13,624 nt of DNA from NORP23 sp050302475 (GCA_050302475.1 JBNLBF010000032.1:1-13624), one strand, 5' to 3'. Positions 1 through 7,481 are shown, counted from the first letter of the stretch. Translations and numbers: made by a program. Notes: generated by a model from the letters alone, not told the origin.

Positions 1-1
1 G

Positions 2-925
2 GTGGCGGCCGATACGACCGAAAAGCACGTCCAGTCCGGCGAGGAACTGGCGGCGAAAGTCGACCGTTTCCTGCACGAGGATGACGCCTGGTGGGACGAT
101 GTCCTGACCGCAGAGATGATCGAGCTGGCCAAGAAAACCGGCGATATCACACGATTTCCGGTGAAGCTGGAGCAGCAGGAATACACGCAGGACAATTTCT
201 ACACCGAACATTTCGGTGGCCTCTATATCTTCCGTGATGTGCAAGTCCCGGCGGCGATTGCTGTGGGCTCGAAACACGAAATCGGTCCCTTGCCAATTAC
301 CAATTTCCTCGATCTGACGGATCGGAACGAGATCGCGGCGTTTCTGGACCTTAACGGCTTGACCGAACCGATCGTGAAGGCACGCGATGATGTGGCCAAG
401 GCCATCATCCGCCAGCGTATGGATTTCATTCTGGTCGATGTGGCCGCCGATGCCGGCGAGGACCTGACCGGCATTGATCGCCGGTCGCTGCGGGGCATTG
501 CACGGCGTTATACCAACCAGCTGCCCGACGAATTTCACGGGCTAAACGAGCTGCTGCAATGGCTGGAAAACCACGCCAAATGGCCGACGATCAATTCAGA
601 GCATCCGGCCTATTTCTATTCCATCCGCTCCAGCCAGAACCCGGACCGCGATCTGGTCAATATGCTGCTGGCGCAATTGACGCCGCGCGATGTCCGCCAG
701 CTGTTCATCTGCCATAAGGAGGCGTTTTACCGCGCTTACCGCACCTGGGGTGATGCGAAGCGCACTTATGTTGCGGATTTCCTTGCGAATGAATATTTAA
801 TGGATGCTGCCGCTGCCCGACATGATCTGTTTGGCCCGGAACCCGGAACTGACGAGTTCGAGGAAAACGAGTATGACCGCATCCTGCCCGACACCGGGCC
901 TTGGGGCGCGGTGAGGAGGAAATAG
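2..925 (+). CDS. DUF6638-like conserved hypothetical protein, 5'-truncated by the window edge
   Basis: An open frame runs from the first complete codon to a TAG at 923-925 and gives about 307 residues. The first codon, GTG at base 2, has no ribosome binding site in view. The sequence reads like the interior of a longer protein, so I treat the 5' end as missing. It resembles, from memory, the C-terminal three quarters of the Rhodobacteraceae DUF6638 family (usually about 400 residues). Recognisable stretches are the acidic/aromatic DDAWWDDVL, HFGGLYIFRDV, MDFILVDVA, the HPAYFYSIRSSQ region and a C-terminal GPWGAVRRK. There is no signal peptide or obvious membrane span in the visible part, so it is probably cytoplasmic. 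Its stop is directly followed by the ATG of the next gene, so the two are almost certainly co-transcribed and translationally coupled. The function of this family is unknown to me. Confidence 0.75.
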   Translation: MAADTTEKHVQSGEELAAKVDRFLHEDDAWWDDVLTAEMIELAKKTGDITRFPVKLEQQEYTQDNFYTEHFGGLYIFRDVQVPAAIAVGSKHEIGPLPITNFLDLTDRNEIAAFLDLNGLTEPIVKARDDVAKAIIRQRMDFILVDVAADAGEDLTGIDRRSLRGIARRYTNQLPDEFHGLNELLQWLENHAKWPTINSEHPAYFYSIRSSQNPDRDLVNMLLAQLTPRDVRQLFICHKEAFYRAYRTWGDAKRTYVADFLANEYLMDAAAARHDLFGPEPGTDEFEENEYDRILPDTGPWGAVRRK

Positions 926-1192
926 ATGTTTGCTGCGATACGCCTGTTTGTCATATCGTTCATCGTTCTGTCGGTGATTTTCCTCTATCTGACCTTTACG
1001 CAGCGCTGGAAAGAACGTCGGCGGCTGAAGGAAGAATTTGTCGAAAATGGTGAAACCGGGGATCTGGATACCTATATTGAAAAAGGGATGGCGGAGTATG
1101 AAGGCTCGCTGCGCTATAAGCTGATCTTCGGCGTATATGTCGTCCCCTACGCGCTGATTGCGCTGTTGATCTATGTGACGAACTTCCTGTGA
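926..1192 (+). CDS. Small two-helix membrane protein, unknown function
   Basis: This 88-residue protein starts at an ATG that abuts the preceding stop, with a GAGGAGGAA Shine-Dalgarno sequence inside the end of the upstream gene. One hydrophobic segment lies at about residues 4-24 and a second at about 64-86. They are joined by a charged loop of about 40 residues rich in K, R and E (for example QRWKERRRLKEEF). The segments predict an inner-membrane hairpin with a central soluble loop; the positive-inside rule would put the loop in the cytoplasm. I recognise no named domain. The 10-nt gap to the DUF1523 gene and the shared strand make a three-gene operon. A structural or assembly role beside the two neighbouring uncharacterised proteins is only a guess. 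Confidence 0.85.
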   Translation: MFAAIRLFVISFIVLSVIFLYLTFTQRWKERRRLKEEFVENGETGDLDTYIEKGMAEYEGSLRYKLIFGVYVVPYALIALLIYVTNFL

Positions 1193-1202
1193 GGGGGACA
1201 GA

Positions 1203-1883
1203 ATGCGATACGTAAAATGGGGTTTCTGGATCACGCTGATCGTGTTTGTTGCGGGATTCCTGCATTACAACCTGCCCCAGCATGACGTTGTCCGGATCGC
1301 GGATACCTATGAAAAGCGTGTCGATTTCGGGGAAAATTTCTTCTTCTGGGGATCACCGGACGCCGGTAATGCGGCTGACACCAACCGCGATGTGTTTTTC
1401 ATACAGGCATTTTACCAGAACGACCGTCCGATGGTGTATCGTAACGAGGATACCAGCTGGGGCTGGCCGCCTTACTTCAAGTTTGACACCTCGAACCTGC
1501 AGGCCGAGGCAACGGACCTGAAATCCACCAAAGCGGATCCGCAATGGGTGGTGATCCGCCACTATGGCTGGCGCAATGAGTTCCTGTCGATTTATCCGAA
1601 CGCGATTTCTGTGCGCGCGGTGGACGGTCCGAACCCGACGATCATTCCCTGGATCAACATCATAATCCTTACCCTGCTGACGATCATATTCCTGTCGATT
1701 TATTTCCGTATCCGGCGTTTTCGCAAAAACCGGATCAAACCGGCGATGGACTCGATTGACGAGCGGTTGGATGCTGTCGGGGAAAGTGCCTCCGAAGCCT
1801 GGGATGATGTGGAAGCGGCCGCAAGCAGCGCGAAAGAACGATCCAGCGGATGGTTCCGCAAATGGTTTGGCAGCGCGAAGTGA
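1203..1883 (+). CDS. DUF1523 family membrane protein
   Basis: The 226-residue product has the hallmarks of DUF1523. An N-terminal membrane helix at about residues 6-22 is followed by the conserved LPQHDVVRI segment. Next come DFGENFFFWG, the PMVYRNEDTSWGWPPYFKFD block (about 76-95), and a second membrane helix at about 147-168. The C-terminal tail is basic at first and then helical (about 170-226). The layout predicts a periplasmic domain of about 120 residues between two membrane anchors, with the tail in the cytoplasm. The start is supported by a GAGGGGG ribosome binding site at 1191-1197. The TGA stop ends at 1883, directly against the stop of the convergent IclR gene, with no intergenic DNA. 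The family is common in Rhodobacteraceae but its function is not established. Confidence 0.88.
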   Translation: MRYVKWGFWITLIVFVAGFLHYNLPQHDVVRIADTYEKRVDFGENFFFWGSPDAGNAADTNRDVFFIQAFYQNDRPMVYRNEDTSWGWPPYFKFDTSNLQAEATDLKSTKADPQWVVIRHYGWRNEFLSIYPNAISVRAVDGPNPTIIPWINIIILTLLTIIFLSIYFRIRRFRKNRIKPAMDSIDERLDAVGESASEAWDDVEAAASSAKERSSGWFRKWFGSAK

Positions 1884-2699
1884 TCAGGCAATCTGCTGTT
1901 CGGCTGACTGAGCTGACAAGGCGTCGCTGATTTGCACTGTGCTGGCGCGTAGCGCGCCAAGAAATTCAGACGCAAAACTGTCCGTATCAACGTAATTTTT
2001 CGGCCAAAGCAGGGAAACCGCGCCCATCAGCTTCTCGCCCGCATAGATCGGGCAGGCAATCGCGGCGAGGCCGTCATCAAAAAGGCGCTCCCCCACAAAT
2101 GTCGCGACACGGCACCCGTAGCCGCGTTCGCGTGTTTTACGCAAATGTTCCAGATACTGGGTTTCACTGACACGGAACCTTTCCAATCCCCAAACGCTGT
2201 CGCCACGCGTATGGGCGGCGATCCGGCGAAAGGCCTCGTCCCCCAGTTCGGCAAGGCAACACATGCCGGACGCTGATCCGAAAAGATTCACATCGCGATT
2301 CACCACCCCACGATAAAGGTGGAACGGGCTCAGCGGGCGCGTAGAGTCCAATATCCGCATCCTGTCCCCGGCAATCAGGTGAACGTCCGATGGCCATTCA
2401 ACCTTTTTCGTTAATGCCGTGACATGCGGCATCGCCACATCCACTACCCAGGCCAAACGCGCCGGCACAGCCTCGCCTGCCGATACGGGCAGAGTCGTCA
2501 AGCTACGATAGCGCCCATCCGCAACGGAGCGCCTGACCAGACGCCGTTCCGTAAGTGTCGCCAGCAGGCGCCGGATCGAGGATTTGGATATCCCGCTCAG
2601 CCGGTGCAGATCCGCAAGGCTGCAATCTCCCTTCTGTGCCAAAAGCTCCAGAATTGTGATCCCGCGGTCCAGCGATTGATGGTGCAACTTGCTTGTCAT
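1884..2699 (-). CDS. IclR family transcriptional regulator
   Basis: The 271-residue protein has the standard IclR layout. An N-terminal winged helix-turn-helix covers about residues 8-68 (SLDRGITILELLA, then SLADLHRLSGISKSSIRRLLATL). A C-terminal ligand-binding domain spans about 80-260 and includes the conserved LFGSASGMCCLA segment (about 139-150). I chose the ATG at 2699. The frame stays open to an ATG at 2795, but the 32 extra residues are not IclR-like, the extension covers two palindromes, and its start would overlap the start codon of the divergent permease gene. A Shine-Dalgarno match at 2699 is weak. The gene is divergent from the TRAP-TAXI operon, so it most likely controls that operon and itself in response to the imported compound. 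Family members act as repressors or activators, and the direction here cannot be told. Confidence 0.92.
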   Translation of the reverse strand: MTSKLHHQSLDRGITILELLAQKGDCSLADLHRLSGISKSSIRRLLATLTERRLVRRSVADGRYRSLTTLPVSAGEAVPARLAWVVDVAMPHVTALTKKVEWPSDVHLIAGDRMRILDSTRPLSPFHLYRGVVNRDVNLFGSASGMCCLAELGDEAFRRIAAHTRGDSVWGLERFRVSETQYLEHLRKTRERGYGCRVATFVGERLFDDGLAAIACPIYAGEKLMGAVSLLWPKNYVDTDSFASEFLGALRASTVQISDALSAQSAEQQIA

Positions 2700-2708
2700 T
2701 CTTACACT

Positions 2709-2725
2709 GTGCCGCTCAGCGGCAC
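2709..2725. promoter_or_regulatory. Perfect 17-bp palindrome, candidate IclR operator or hairpin
   Basis: The sequence GTGCCGCTCAGCGGCAC is two perfect 8-bp arms around a single central base. It ends 10 nt upstream of the IclR start codon, where a bound dimer would block IclR transcription. In RNA it could form only a tight hairpin. Its place beside an IclR-family gene suggests an autoregulatory operator, but it is not a recognised consensus. Confidence 0.5.
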
Positions 2726-2731
2726 GTTTGG

Positions 2732-2743
2732 CAAGAATTCTTG
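2732..2743. promoter_or_regulatory. Perfect 12-bp palindrome, candidate operator next to a -35-like box
   Basis: CAAGAATTCTTG reads the same on both strands and lies one base upstream of a TTGACT box (2745-2750). Its AT-rich core with GAA/TTC half-sites is like several IclR-family operators, which are short palindromes of this type. It is centred about 20 bp from the 2709-2725 palindrome, or about two helical turns, so two dimers could bind the same DNA face. Confidence 0.45.
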
Positions 2744-2793
2744 TTTGACTCAGGCGGTGCGCTAACACTTGGCGCAGGGAGGAATAACCGCAC

Positions 2794-4650
2794 ATGACAC
2801 ATGTGTTGCCGAGGGCGTTTGACGTTCTTGCCGTTTTGCTGGCCGTCGCTATGTCCGGATTCGCGATCTATGTCGCGGCATTCGGCGTGTTCGACAATGT
2901 GTTGGTGTCCGGGCTTACGGTTTTAATTGCGCTGACCTACGGATTGGCGGCTTACCGGGGCAAAGACGGCACACATTGGGGCATATTGCTGTTCCACGCT
3001 GCTTTGCTGATCCTGATCACCTTATTGGTGTTGCAATGGATCGACATCATGTTCCAGCAGGAGATGTTCATCATCTCCATCTCCACGTTCCAGGATATAT
3101 GTGCCTGGCTGGCGATCGTGATCATCACCTACCTCACCTACTTGTTTTTCGGCATTCCGATGGTTGCCGTGGTGCTGGCGGCGGCGCTCTATATTCTGGT
3201 CGGTGTCGGCGAAGACTGGATGCGCGTTGCGGAAAACCTTTGGTATTCCAGTGATGGTGTCTTTGGTCGCCCAGTGGAGGTCGTCGGGCGGATTGTGCTC
3301 GTCTATGTCGTTCTGGGAGCTGTCTTGCAGGCGGCTGGCGCAGGTGCCGTGCTGCTGCGGATTGCTTTTGCTGCCACCGGGCGGTTGCCGGGGGGGCCGG
3401 CGCATGCGGCAATTCTAGGCTCCGCCCTATTTGGCACCATGTCCGGGGCAGCGGTGGCCAACGTGGTTTCCACAGGGGTATTCACCATTCCGGTGATCAA
3501 GAAAGTTGGATTCCGCGCCCGGTTCGCCGGGGGTGTCGAGGCTGCCGCCTCCACCGGAGGTCAAATCATGCCACCGGTTATGGGAGCTGTTGCGTTCCTG
3601 ATGGCGGATGTCACAGGTATTCCTTACGTCCAGATCATCGTTGCCGCCGCAATACCGGCGCTGATGTATTACGGCTCTCTCTTTGCCATCGTACATGTCG
3701 AAGCAAAACGCCATGGCATCGAGGCCCTCCCGAAAGAGGATCGCGTCACCCTGACAACGAAAGATTATATCCAGTCTCTGTCATTCTGGATCCCGCTGGG
3801 CGTCATCGTGACCGTTCTGCTGACCGGTCGCACAGCGCAAAATGCCGGCGCCTACGCGTTGGCGGTTGCGGTGCCCCTGTGTCTGGTCCTGTTCCCGGAG
3901 TTCCGCCATCCCAAAAAATGGTGGGAAGCGCTGGTTGAGGCCGGGCGGTCATCGTCGGTTCTTATGGTCGTCGTTGCCGCCATCGGCTTCGTCATCGGTG
4001 TTGTCAATATGACCGGTATCGGGCTGAGTTTTGCGGAAATGGTCCTCGCCTTCTCGGGCAATTCACTGGCGCTCTCGCTGGTGATGGTAATGCTGGCGAG
4101 CCTAGTTCTGGGTATGGGCGTGCCCACCGGGGCCGCCTACCTGATCATCGCGATTGTCCTTGGCCCTGCCCTGCAAGGGTTGGGGGTTCCGACGGTCGCG
4201 GCGCATCTATTTGTCCTTTACTTCGGGGTAATGAGCTCTGTCACACCGCCTGTGGCGCTGTCGGCCTTCGCTGCTGCGCCCATCGCCAAGGCCGGTCCGA
4301 TGGAAACCAGCTGGGCAGCGGCACGTCTGTCGGCAGCTGGTTTCATCATTCCGTTCATCTTCGTCTATCACCCGGACATCCTCTTGATCACTGAACATAC
4401 TACCTTTGTCGGTGTGGTCTGGGCCTGCGGGGCCTTTATCCTGTCGACATGGGGTCTGGTGACCGCCATTGGCGGCTGGGAGGTTGTTAACCTGCCCCTC
4501 TGGCAACGTGGCGTGCGTCTTGTCGCCGCGCTTGCCGTCCTTTCGATCGATTCCCGAATTGCCATTCCAGCGGCGGTCGCGCTGGTTGTGGTGTCACTTA
4601 TCCGGCGCGGACTTTCGCGTCAGGTCACGGCCGACCAAACCAAAATATGA
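2794..4650 (+). CDS. TRAP transporter fused permease (DctQ-DctM fusion, TAXI type)
   Basis: The 618-residue inner-membrane protein is almost entirely hydrophobic. About 120 N-terminal residues form a DctQ-like four-helix part, followed by the DctM-like large domain. Family signatures include SGAAVAN (217-223), a GFRARFAGGVEAAASTGGQ-type segment just after it, LGMGVPTGAA (about 439-448) and SSVTPPVALSAFAAAPIAKAG near residue 480. Fusion of the small and large subunits, plus a TAXI binding protein 16 nt downstream, identifies the TRAP-TAXI class. These are secondary transporters driven by an ion gradient that take up organic anions delivered by the periplasmic protein. The start has a GGGAGGA site 10 nt upstream. 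It is the first gene of the operon divergent from IclR. Few TAXI systems have known substrates (glutamate-like compounds have been proposed for some), so none is assigned. Confidence 0.93.
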   Translation: MTHVLPRAFDVLAVLLAVAMSGFAIYVAAFGVFDNVLVSGLTVLIALTYGLAAYRGKDGTHWGILLFHAALLILITLLVLQWIDIMFQQEMFIISISTFQDICAWLAIVIITYLTYLFFGIPMVAVVLAAALYILVGVGEDWMRVAENLWYSSDGVFGRPVEVVGRIVLVYVVLGAVLQAAGAGAVLLRIAFAATGRLPGGPAHAAILGSALFGTMSGAAVANVVSTGVFTIPVIKKVGFRARFAGGVEAAASTGGQIMPPVMGAVAFLMADVTGIPYVQIIVAAAIPALMYYGSLFAIVHVEAKRHGIEALPKEDRVTLTTKDYIQSLSFWIPLGVIVTVLLTGRTAQNAGAYALAVAVPLCLVLFPEFRHPKKWWEALVEAGRSSSVLMVVVAAIGFVIGVVNMTGIGLSFAEMVLAFSGNSLALSLVMVMLASLVLGMGVPTGAAYLIIAIVLGPALQGLGVPTVAAHLFVLYFGVMSSVTPPVALSAFAAAPIAKAGPMETSWAAARLSAAGFIIPFIFVYHPDILLITEHTTFVGVVWACGAFILSTWGLVTAIGGWEVVNLPLWQRGVRLVAALAVLSIDSRIAIPAAVALVVVSLIRRGLSRQVTADQTKI

Positions 4651-4666
4651 AAACTGGGAGAGTACA

Positions 4667-5686
4667 ATGAAACCTTGGATGAAAGGAGCCGTAGCCGCGA
4701 CAGTTATGGCACTGAGCGGGGCCACAGCGGCGTCGGCACAGCAAACTGACCTGAAGATGGCGACAATTGCCCCGGGCACGTCCGCCTATCTGGCGATGAC
4801 AACATTTGCGTCGCTGGTCAATCAGGCGCTGGACAATGTGAATATCACCGTGGATGCGACTGGGGCCGCAACCAAACATATGATCGAAGTGGCTGAGGGC
4901 AAACTGGACATGTCCATGACCTCGCCAACCGTTTACAATTTCATGAAAAGCGGGACAGCCATGTATGGCCAGCTTGATAATTCTGCTGAATTGGCCGAGA
5001 ACCTGCGGCTCGTTTACTGGTTCCCGCTGGGGCAGTATCACATTGTGACCTATGCCGACAGCGGCATTGAAACACCGGCAGATATTGCCGGAAAGCGTGT
5101 TTTCCTTGGCCCTCCGGGCGGTGGCGCGTGGGCGGCAGCAAATACGTGGGTGAACATTCTGACCGGATATGAACCCGATGTGGATTATGAAAATGTCAAA
5201 GCCAGCTGGTCCTCGGCCTTCCAGGGCTTTCAGGACCGTCAGTTTGATGTTTACGTGATCTCTGGCATCGCCCCCTTCCCGCAGCTGGAGCAACTGGCAC
5301 TGACCTCTGAACTGCGCCTGCTGGGCCTGTCAAAAGAGGAATTTGAAGCCAATCCCGCCGCGCAGGATTTTGTCTATAACGTGCAGGGCGAGGAACTGGG
5401 GATCATTCCAACCGGCATCTATGGTGACGGCGTGGTCAATACCGAAGATGTCTATACCCTCGGCGCTGTTGTTGGGGTGACGGCCCGCGTCGATCTGGAC
5501 GAGGACCTGATCTACAATATCACCAAAGCCTATTGGGAAGCCTCGGCTGACGCGATTGGCACCCATCCTTGGCTGAAAGATGTGACGCTTGAATATGCGG
5601 TTCAGGATGGCGGCATGAGCCTCCACCCCGGTGCGCTGCGTTACTATGACGAAATCGGTCTAGACATTCCAGACGCCTCTCGCTAG
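4667..5686 (+). CDS. TAXI family TRAP solute-binding protein
   Basis: The 339-residue product begins with a classical Sec signal peptide (MKPWMKG, then a hydrophobic core) and a probable cleavage after ASA at residue 24, so it acts in the periplasm. The mature start DLKMATIAPGTSAYL matches the TAXI pattern. So does the central GPPGGGAW loop (148 onward), the family's Gly-rich segment near the ligand site. The start is set by a GGGAGAG ribosome binding site 6 nt upstream. Although the frame is open back to 4469, that extension lies inside the permease gene. The protein would capture the substrate and deliver it to the fused permease encoded just upstream. Binding proteins are needed in excess over permeases, and a strong hairpin follows the gene (5703-5732), which may stabilise this part of the message. 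Confidence 0.93.
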   Translation: MKPWMKGAVAATVMALSGATAASAQQTDLKMATIAPGTSAYLAMTTFASLVNQALDNVNITVDATGAATKHMIEVAEGKLDMSMTSPTVYNFMKSGTAMYGQLDNSAELAENLRLVYWFPLGQYHIVTYADSGIETPADIAGKRVFLGPPGGGAWAAANTWVNILTGYEPDVDYENVKASWSSAFQGFQDRQFDVYVISGIAPFPQLEQLALTSELRLLGLSKEEFEANPAAQDFVYNVQGEELGIIPTGIYGDGVVNTEDVYTLGAVVGVTARVDLDEDLIYNITKAYWEASADAIGTHPWLKDVTLEYAVQDGGMSLHPGALRYYDEIGLDIPDASR

Positions 5687-5702
5687 GCGACAGGACAACC
5701 TG

Positions 5703-5732
5703 CCCCCGGAAATACGGCCCGACCGCCGGGGG
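5703..5732 (+). promoter_or_regulatory. GC-rich hairpin between the TAXI gene and the hydrolase gene
   Basis: The arms CCCCCGG (5703-5709) and CCGGGGG (5726-5732) are perfectly complementary. Inside the 16-nt loop, CGG (5715-5717) and CCG (5723-5725) can pair and lengthen the stem. No T-run follows, so it is not a standard intrinsic terminator. The 3' arm ends 8 nt before the hydrolase ATG at 5741 and overlaps the G-rich stretch upstream of it. It may therefore limit hydrolase translation, protect the 3' end of the binding-protein message, or both. Confidence 0.55.
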
Positions 5733-5740
5733 TGGGAAGA

Positions 5741-7423
5741 ATGAGTGTGATGACCAAACCGATTAAAAACATCCTGTTTATCATGTTCGACCAGCTCAGA
5801 TTTGATTATCTGAGCTGTGCCGGGCATCCGACGATGGACACACCGAATATTGACGCGCTGGCAGCCAAAGGCGTGCGCTTCACCAATTGCTATGTGCAGT
5901 CCCCTGTTTGCGGCGCAAGCCGGATGAGTTTCTATACCGGCCGCTATACGTCCAGCCACGGGGCGGCATGGAACAATTTTCCCCTGAAAGTCGGTGAACA
6001 GACGCTGGGCGACCATTTGCGCAAAATCGGTATGGACAGCTGGCTGATCGGCAAGACCCATATGATGGTTGATGATGACGGGATGAACCGACTGGGCATA
6101 TCCCGCGACAGTATGATCGGTGCGCGGGTCAGTGAATGCGGCTTCGACGCCTATGTCCGCGATGACGGCTTGTGGGCCGAAGGACCGGATGGGTTTTATG
6201 ATGCGAAACGCTCGCCGTATAACGAGTATCTGAAGTCGAAAGGGTACAAAGACCCTAACCCTTGGGCGAATAACGCCAATGCGTCAGTTGACGATGGCGG
6301 AAATATCGCATCGGGCTGGCTGATGCAGAATGCTCAGTTACCGGCAAATGTCGCGGAGGAGGACTCCGAAACGCCCTGGTTAACCACCAAGGCCATGGAA
6401 TTTCTGGACAGCCGCGATCCGGATCAGCCCTGGCTCTGCCACCTGTCCTATATCAAACCGCACTGGCCCTATATCGTCCCAGCACCCTACAATGACATGT
6501 ACAGCGAAGCAGACGTCATCCCGGCGGTGCGGGACGAAAGCGAACGCCAGAACCCCCATCCGGTTTATGATCAATTCATGAATAACCAGATCGGGCAGAC
6601 ATTTTCGCGCCAGGGCGTGAGGGAAACGGTGATCCCCGCCTATATGGGCCTGATCAAACAATGTGACGACCAAATGGGACGGCTGTTTGCGCATTTGGAT
6701 GCGACCGATCGGATGGAGGACACAATGATCGTGATCACCTCCGATCACGGCGATTATCTTGGCGATCACTGGCTGGGCGAGAAAGACCTGTTCCACGCCT
6801 CTTCGGTGAAAATTCCCCTGATCATTTACGATCCGCGACCAGAGGCAGATGCCACCCGCGGCACAACATGTGATGCGCTGGTCGAAGCTATCGACCTGGT
6901 GCCGACATTTATGGAGGCCAAAAACGCGGATATTCCTGATCATATCCTTGAAGGCCGCTCGCTCCAGCCGTTCTTACACGGGAAAATCCCGGAGAATTGG
7001 CGCGATTACGTGATCAGCGAATACGATTATTCCGTCACACGGATGGCGGCAAATCTGAAGCTGGACCCGAAAGATGCACGGCTGTTTATGGTTGCGGATC
7101 AGAACTGGAAGCTGATGCATGCCGAAGGTGGATTCCGACCGATGCTGTTTGATCTGAAAAACGATCCACAGGAATTGCAGGATCTGGGCAATAGTCCTGA
7201 CCATCAGGACGTGATCGACACAATGTATGACAAGCTGTTCACCTGGGCGCGCCGCCCCTCGCAACGCACCACCATGTCGGACGAGACGATCCTGCGCAAA
7301 CGCAACAGCCCCGGATCGTCACGCAAGGGGATATTGGTTGGCGTATTCGATGATGACGACGTTTCGGCGGAGAAAATGATCAAATATGTTGGTCCAGCCC
7401 CGAGCGTTCCCAAGAAAATCTGA
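5741..7423 (+). CDS. Sulfatase-superfamily hydrolase, phosphonate monoester hydrolase-like, cytoplasmic
   Basis: The 560-residue enzyme belongs to the alkaline phosphatase/sulfatase superfamily. Visible active-site elements are metal-binding D17-Q18 (FDQLRFD), C57 in CGASR as the residue converted to formylglycine, GKTH, K239 and H241 in KPHWP, and D335-H336 in SDHGDYLGDH. A D-Q pair in place of D-D, and a PMH-like C-terminal half (EYDY, then LFDLKNDPQELQDLG), point to the phosphonate monoester hydrolase/phosphodiesterase branch rather than to choline sulfatase. Family members are promiscuous on sulfate, phosphate and phosphonate esters. There is no signal peptide, so the substrate must be imported first. 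The tail after about residue 500 is longer than in PMHs known to me. Starts at GTG 5732, GTG 5747 or ATG 5750 are also possible; ATG 5741 is a compromise. The maturase is not in the window. Confidence 0.87.
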   Translation: MSVMTKPIKNILFIMFDQLRFDYLSCAGHPTMDTPNIDALAAKGVRFTNCYVQSPVCGASRMSFYTGRYTSSHGAAWNNFPLKVGEQTLGDHLRKIGMDSWLIGKTHMMVDDDGMNRLGISRDSMIGARVSECGFDAYVRDDGLWAEGPDGFYDAKRSPYNEYLKSKGYKDPNPWANNANASVDDGGNIASGWLMQNAQLPANVAEEDSETPWLTTKAMEFLDSRDPDQPWLCHLSYIKPHWPYIVPAPYNDMYSEADVIPAVRDESERQNPHPVYDQFMNNQIGQTFSRQGVRETVIPAYMGLIKQCDDQMGRLFAHLDATDRMEDTMIVITSDHGDYLGDHWLGEKDLFHASSVKIPLIIYDPRPEADATRGTTCDALVEAIDLVPTFMEAKNADIPDHILEGRSLQPFLHGKIPENWRDYVISEYDYSVTRMAANLKLDPKDARLFMVADQNWKLMHAEGGFRPMLFDLKNDPQELQDLGNSPDHQDVIDTMYDKLFTWARRPSQRTTMSDETILRKRNSPGSSRKGILVGVFDDDDVSAEKMIKYVGPAPSVPKKI

Positions 7424-7481
7424 CAGCTTGGCCTAGCCTGAAATGCCGTGATAGGCTCCTGTAAAAACGGGAGGGTCAATT

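Larger units (their letters stand above)
2700..2793. promoter_or_regulatory. Divergent IclR / TRAP-TAXI control region
   Basis: This 94-bp gap between the divergent starts must hold the promoters of the IclR gene and of the TRAP-TAXI operon. It contains two perfect palindromes (listed separately). A TTGACT at 2745-2750 could be a -35 element for the plus-strand operon, but no convincing -10 lies at the right distance. A strong ribosome binding site, GGGAGGA at 2777-2783, serves the permease start at 2794. Confidence 0.7.

Noticed and set aside
797..1234. Minus-strand open frame of 145 codons across the small membrane protein gene
   Set aside because: It overlaps three well-spaced plus-strand genes with strong ribosome binding sites and shows no recognisable protein features.
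2700..2795. N-terminal extension of the IclR gene to an ATG at 2795
   Set aside because: The added 32 residues are not IclR-like, the DNA carries two palindromes, and the start would overlap the permease start codon. The ATG at 2699 gives a normal family length.
3390..3396. Run of seven G in the TAXI permease gene (a second lies at 8096-8102 in the BKACE gene) as possible phase-variation tracts
   Set aside because: Seven-base G runs arise by chance in GC-rich DNA and both genes are intact and metabolic. No promoter or surface-protein context supports slippage control.
4469..4666. Upstream extension of the TAXI binding protein frame
   Set aside because: It lies inside the permease gene in another frame. 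The ATG at 4667 has a good ribosome binding site and opens directly into a signal peptide.
4625..5293. Minus-strand open frame of 222 codons antisense to the TAXI binding protein gene
   Set aside because: The residues are rich in C, H and R with no domain, as expected for the reverse complement of a real gene, and the plus strand encodes a clear TAXI protein.
5741..7423. Choline sulfatase (BetC) as the identity of the hydrolase
   Set aside because: The motif and C-terminal half fit phosphonate monoester hydrolases better, and no choline or betaine genes are nearby.
7433..7456. Short inverted repeat AGCCT/AGGCT between the hydrolase and BKACE genes
   Set aside because: Five-base arms around a loop of more than 10 bases with no T-run are within chance expectation.
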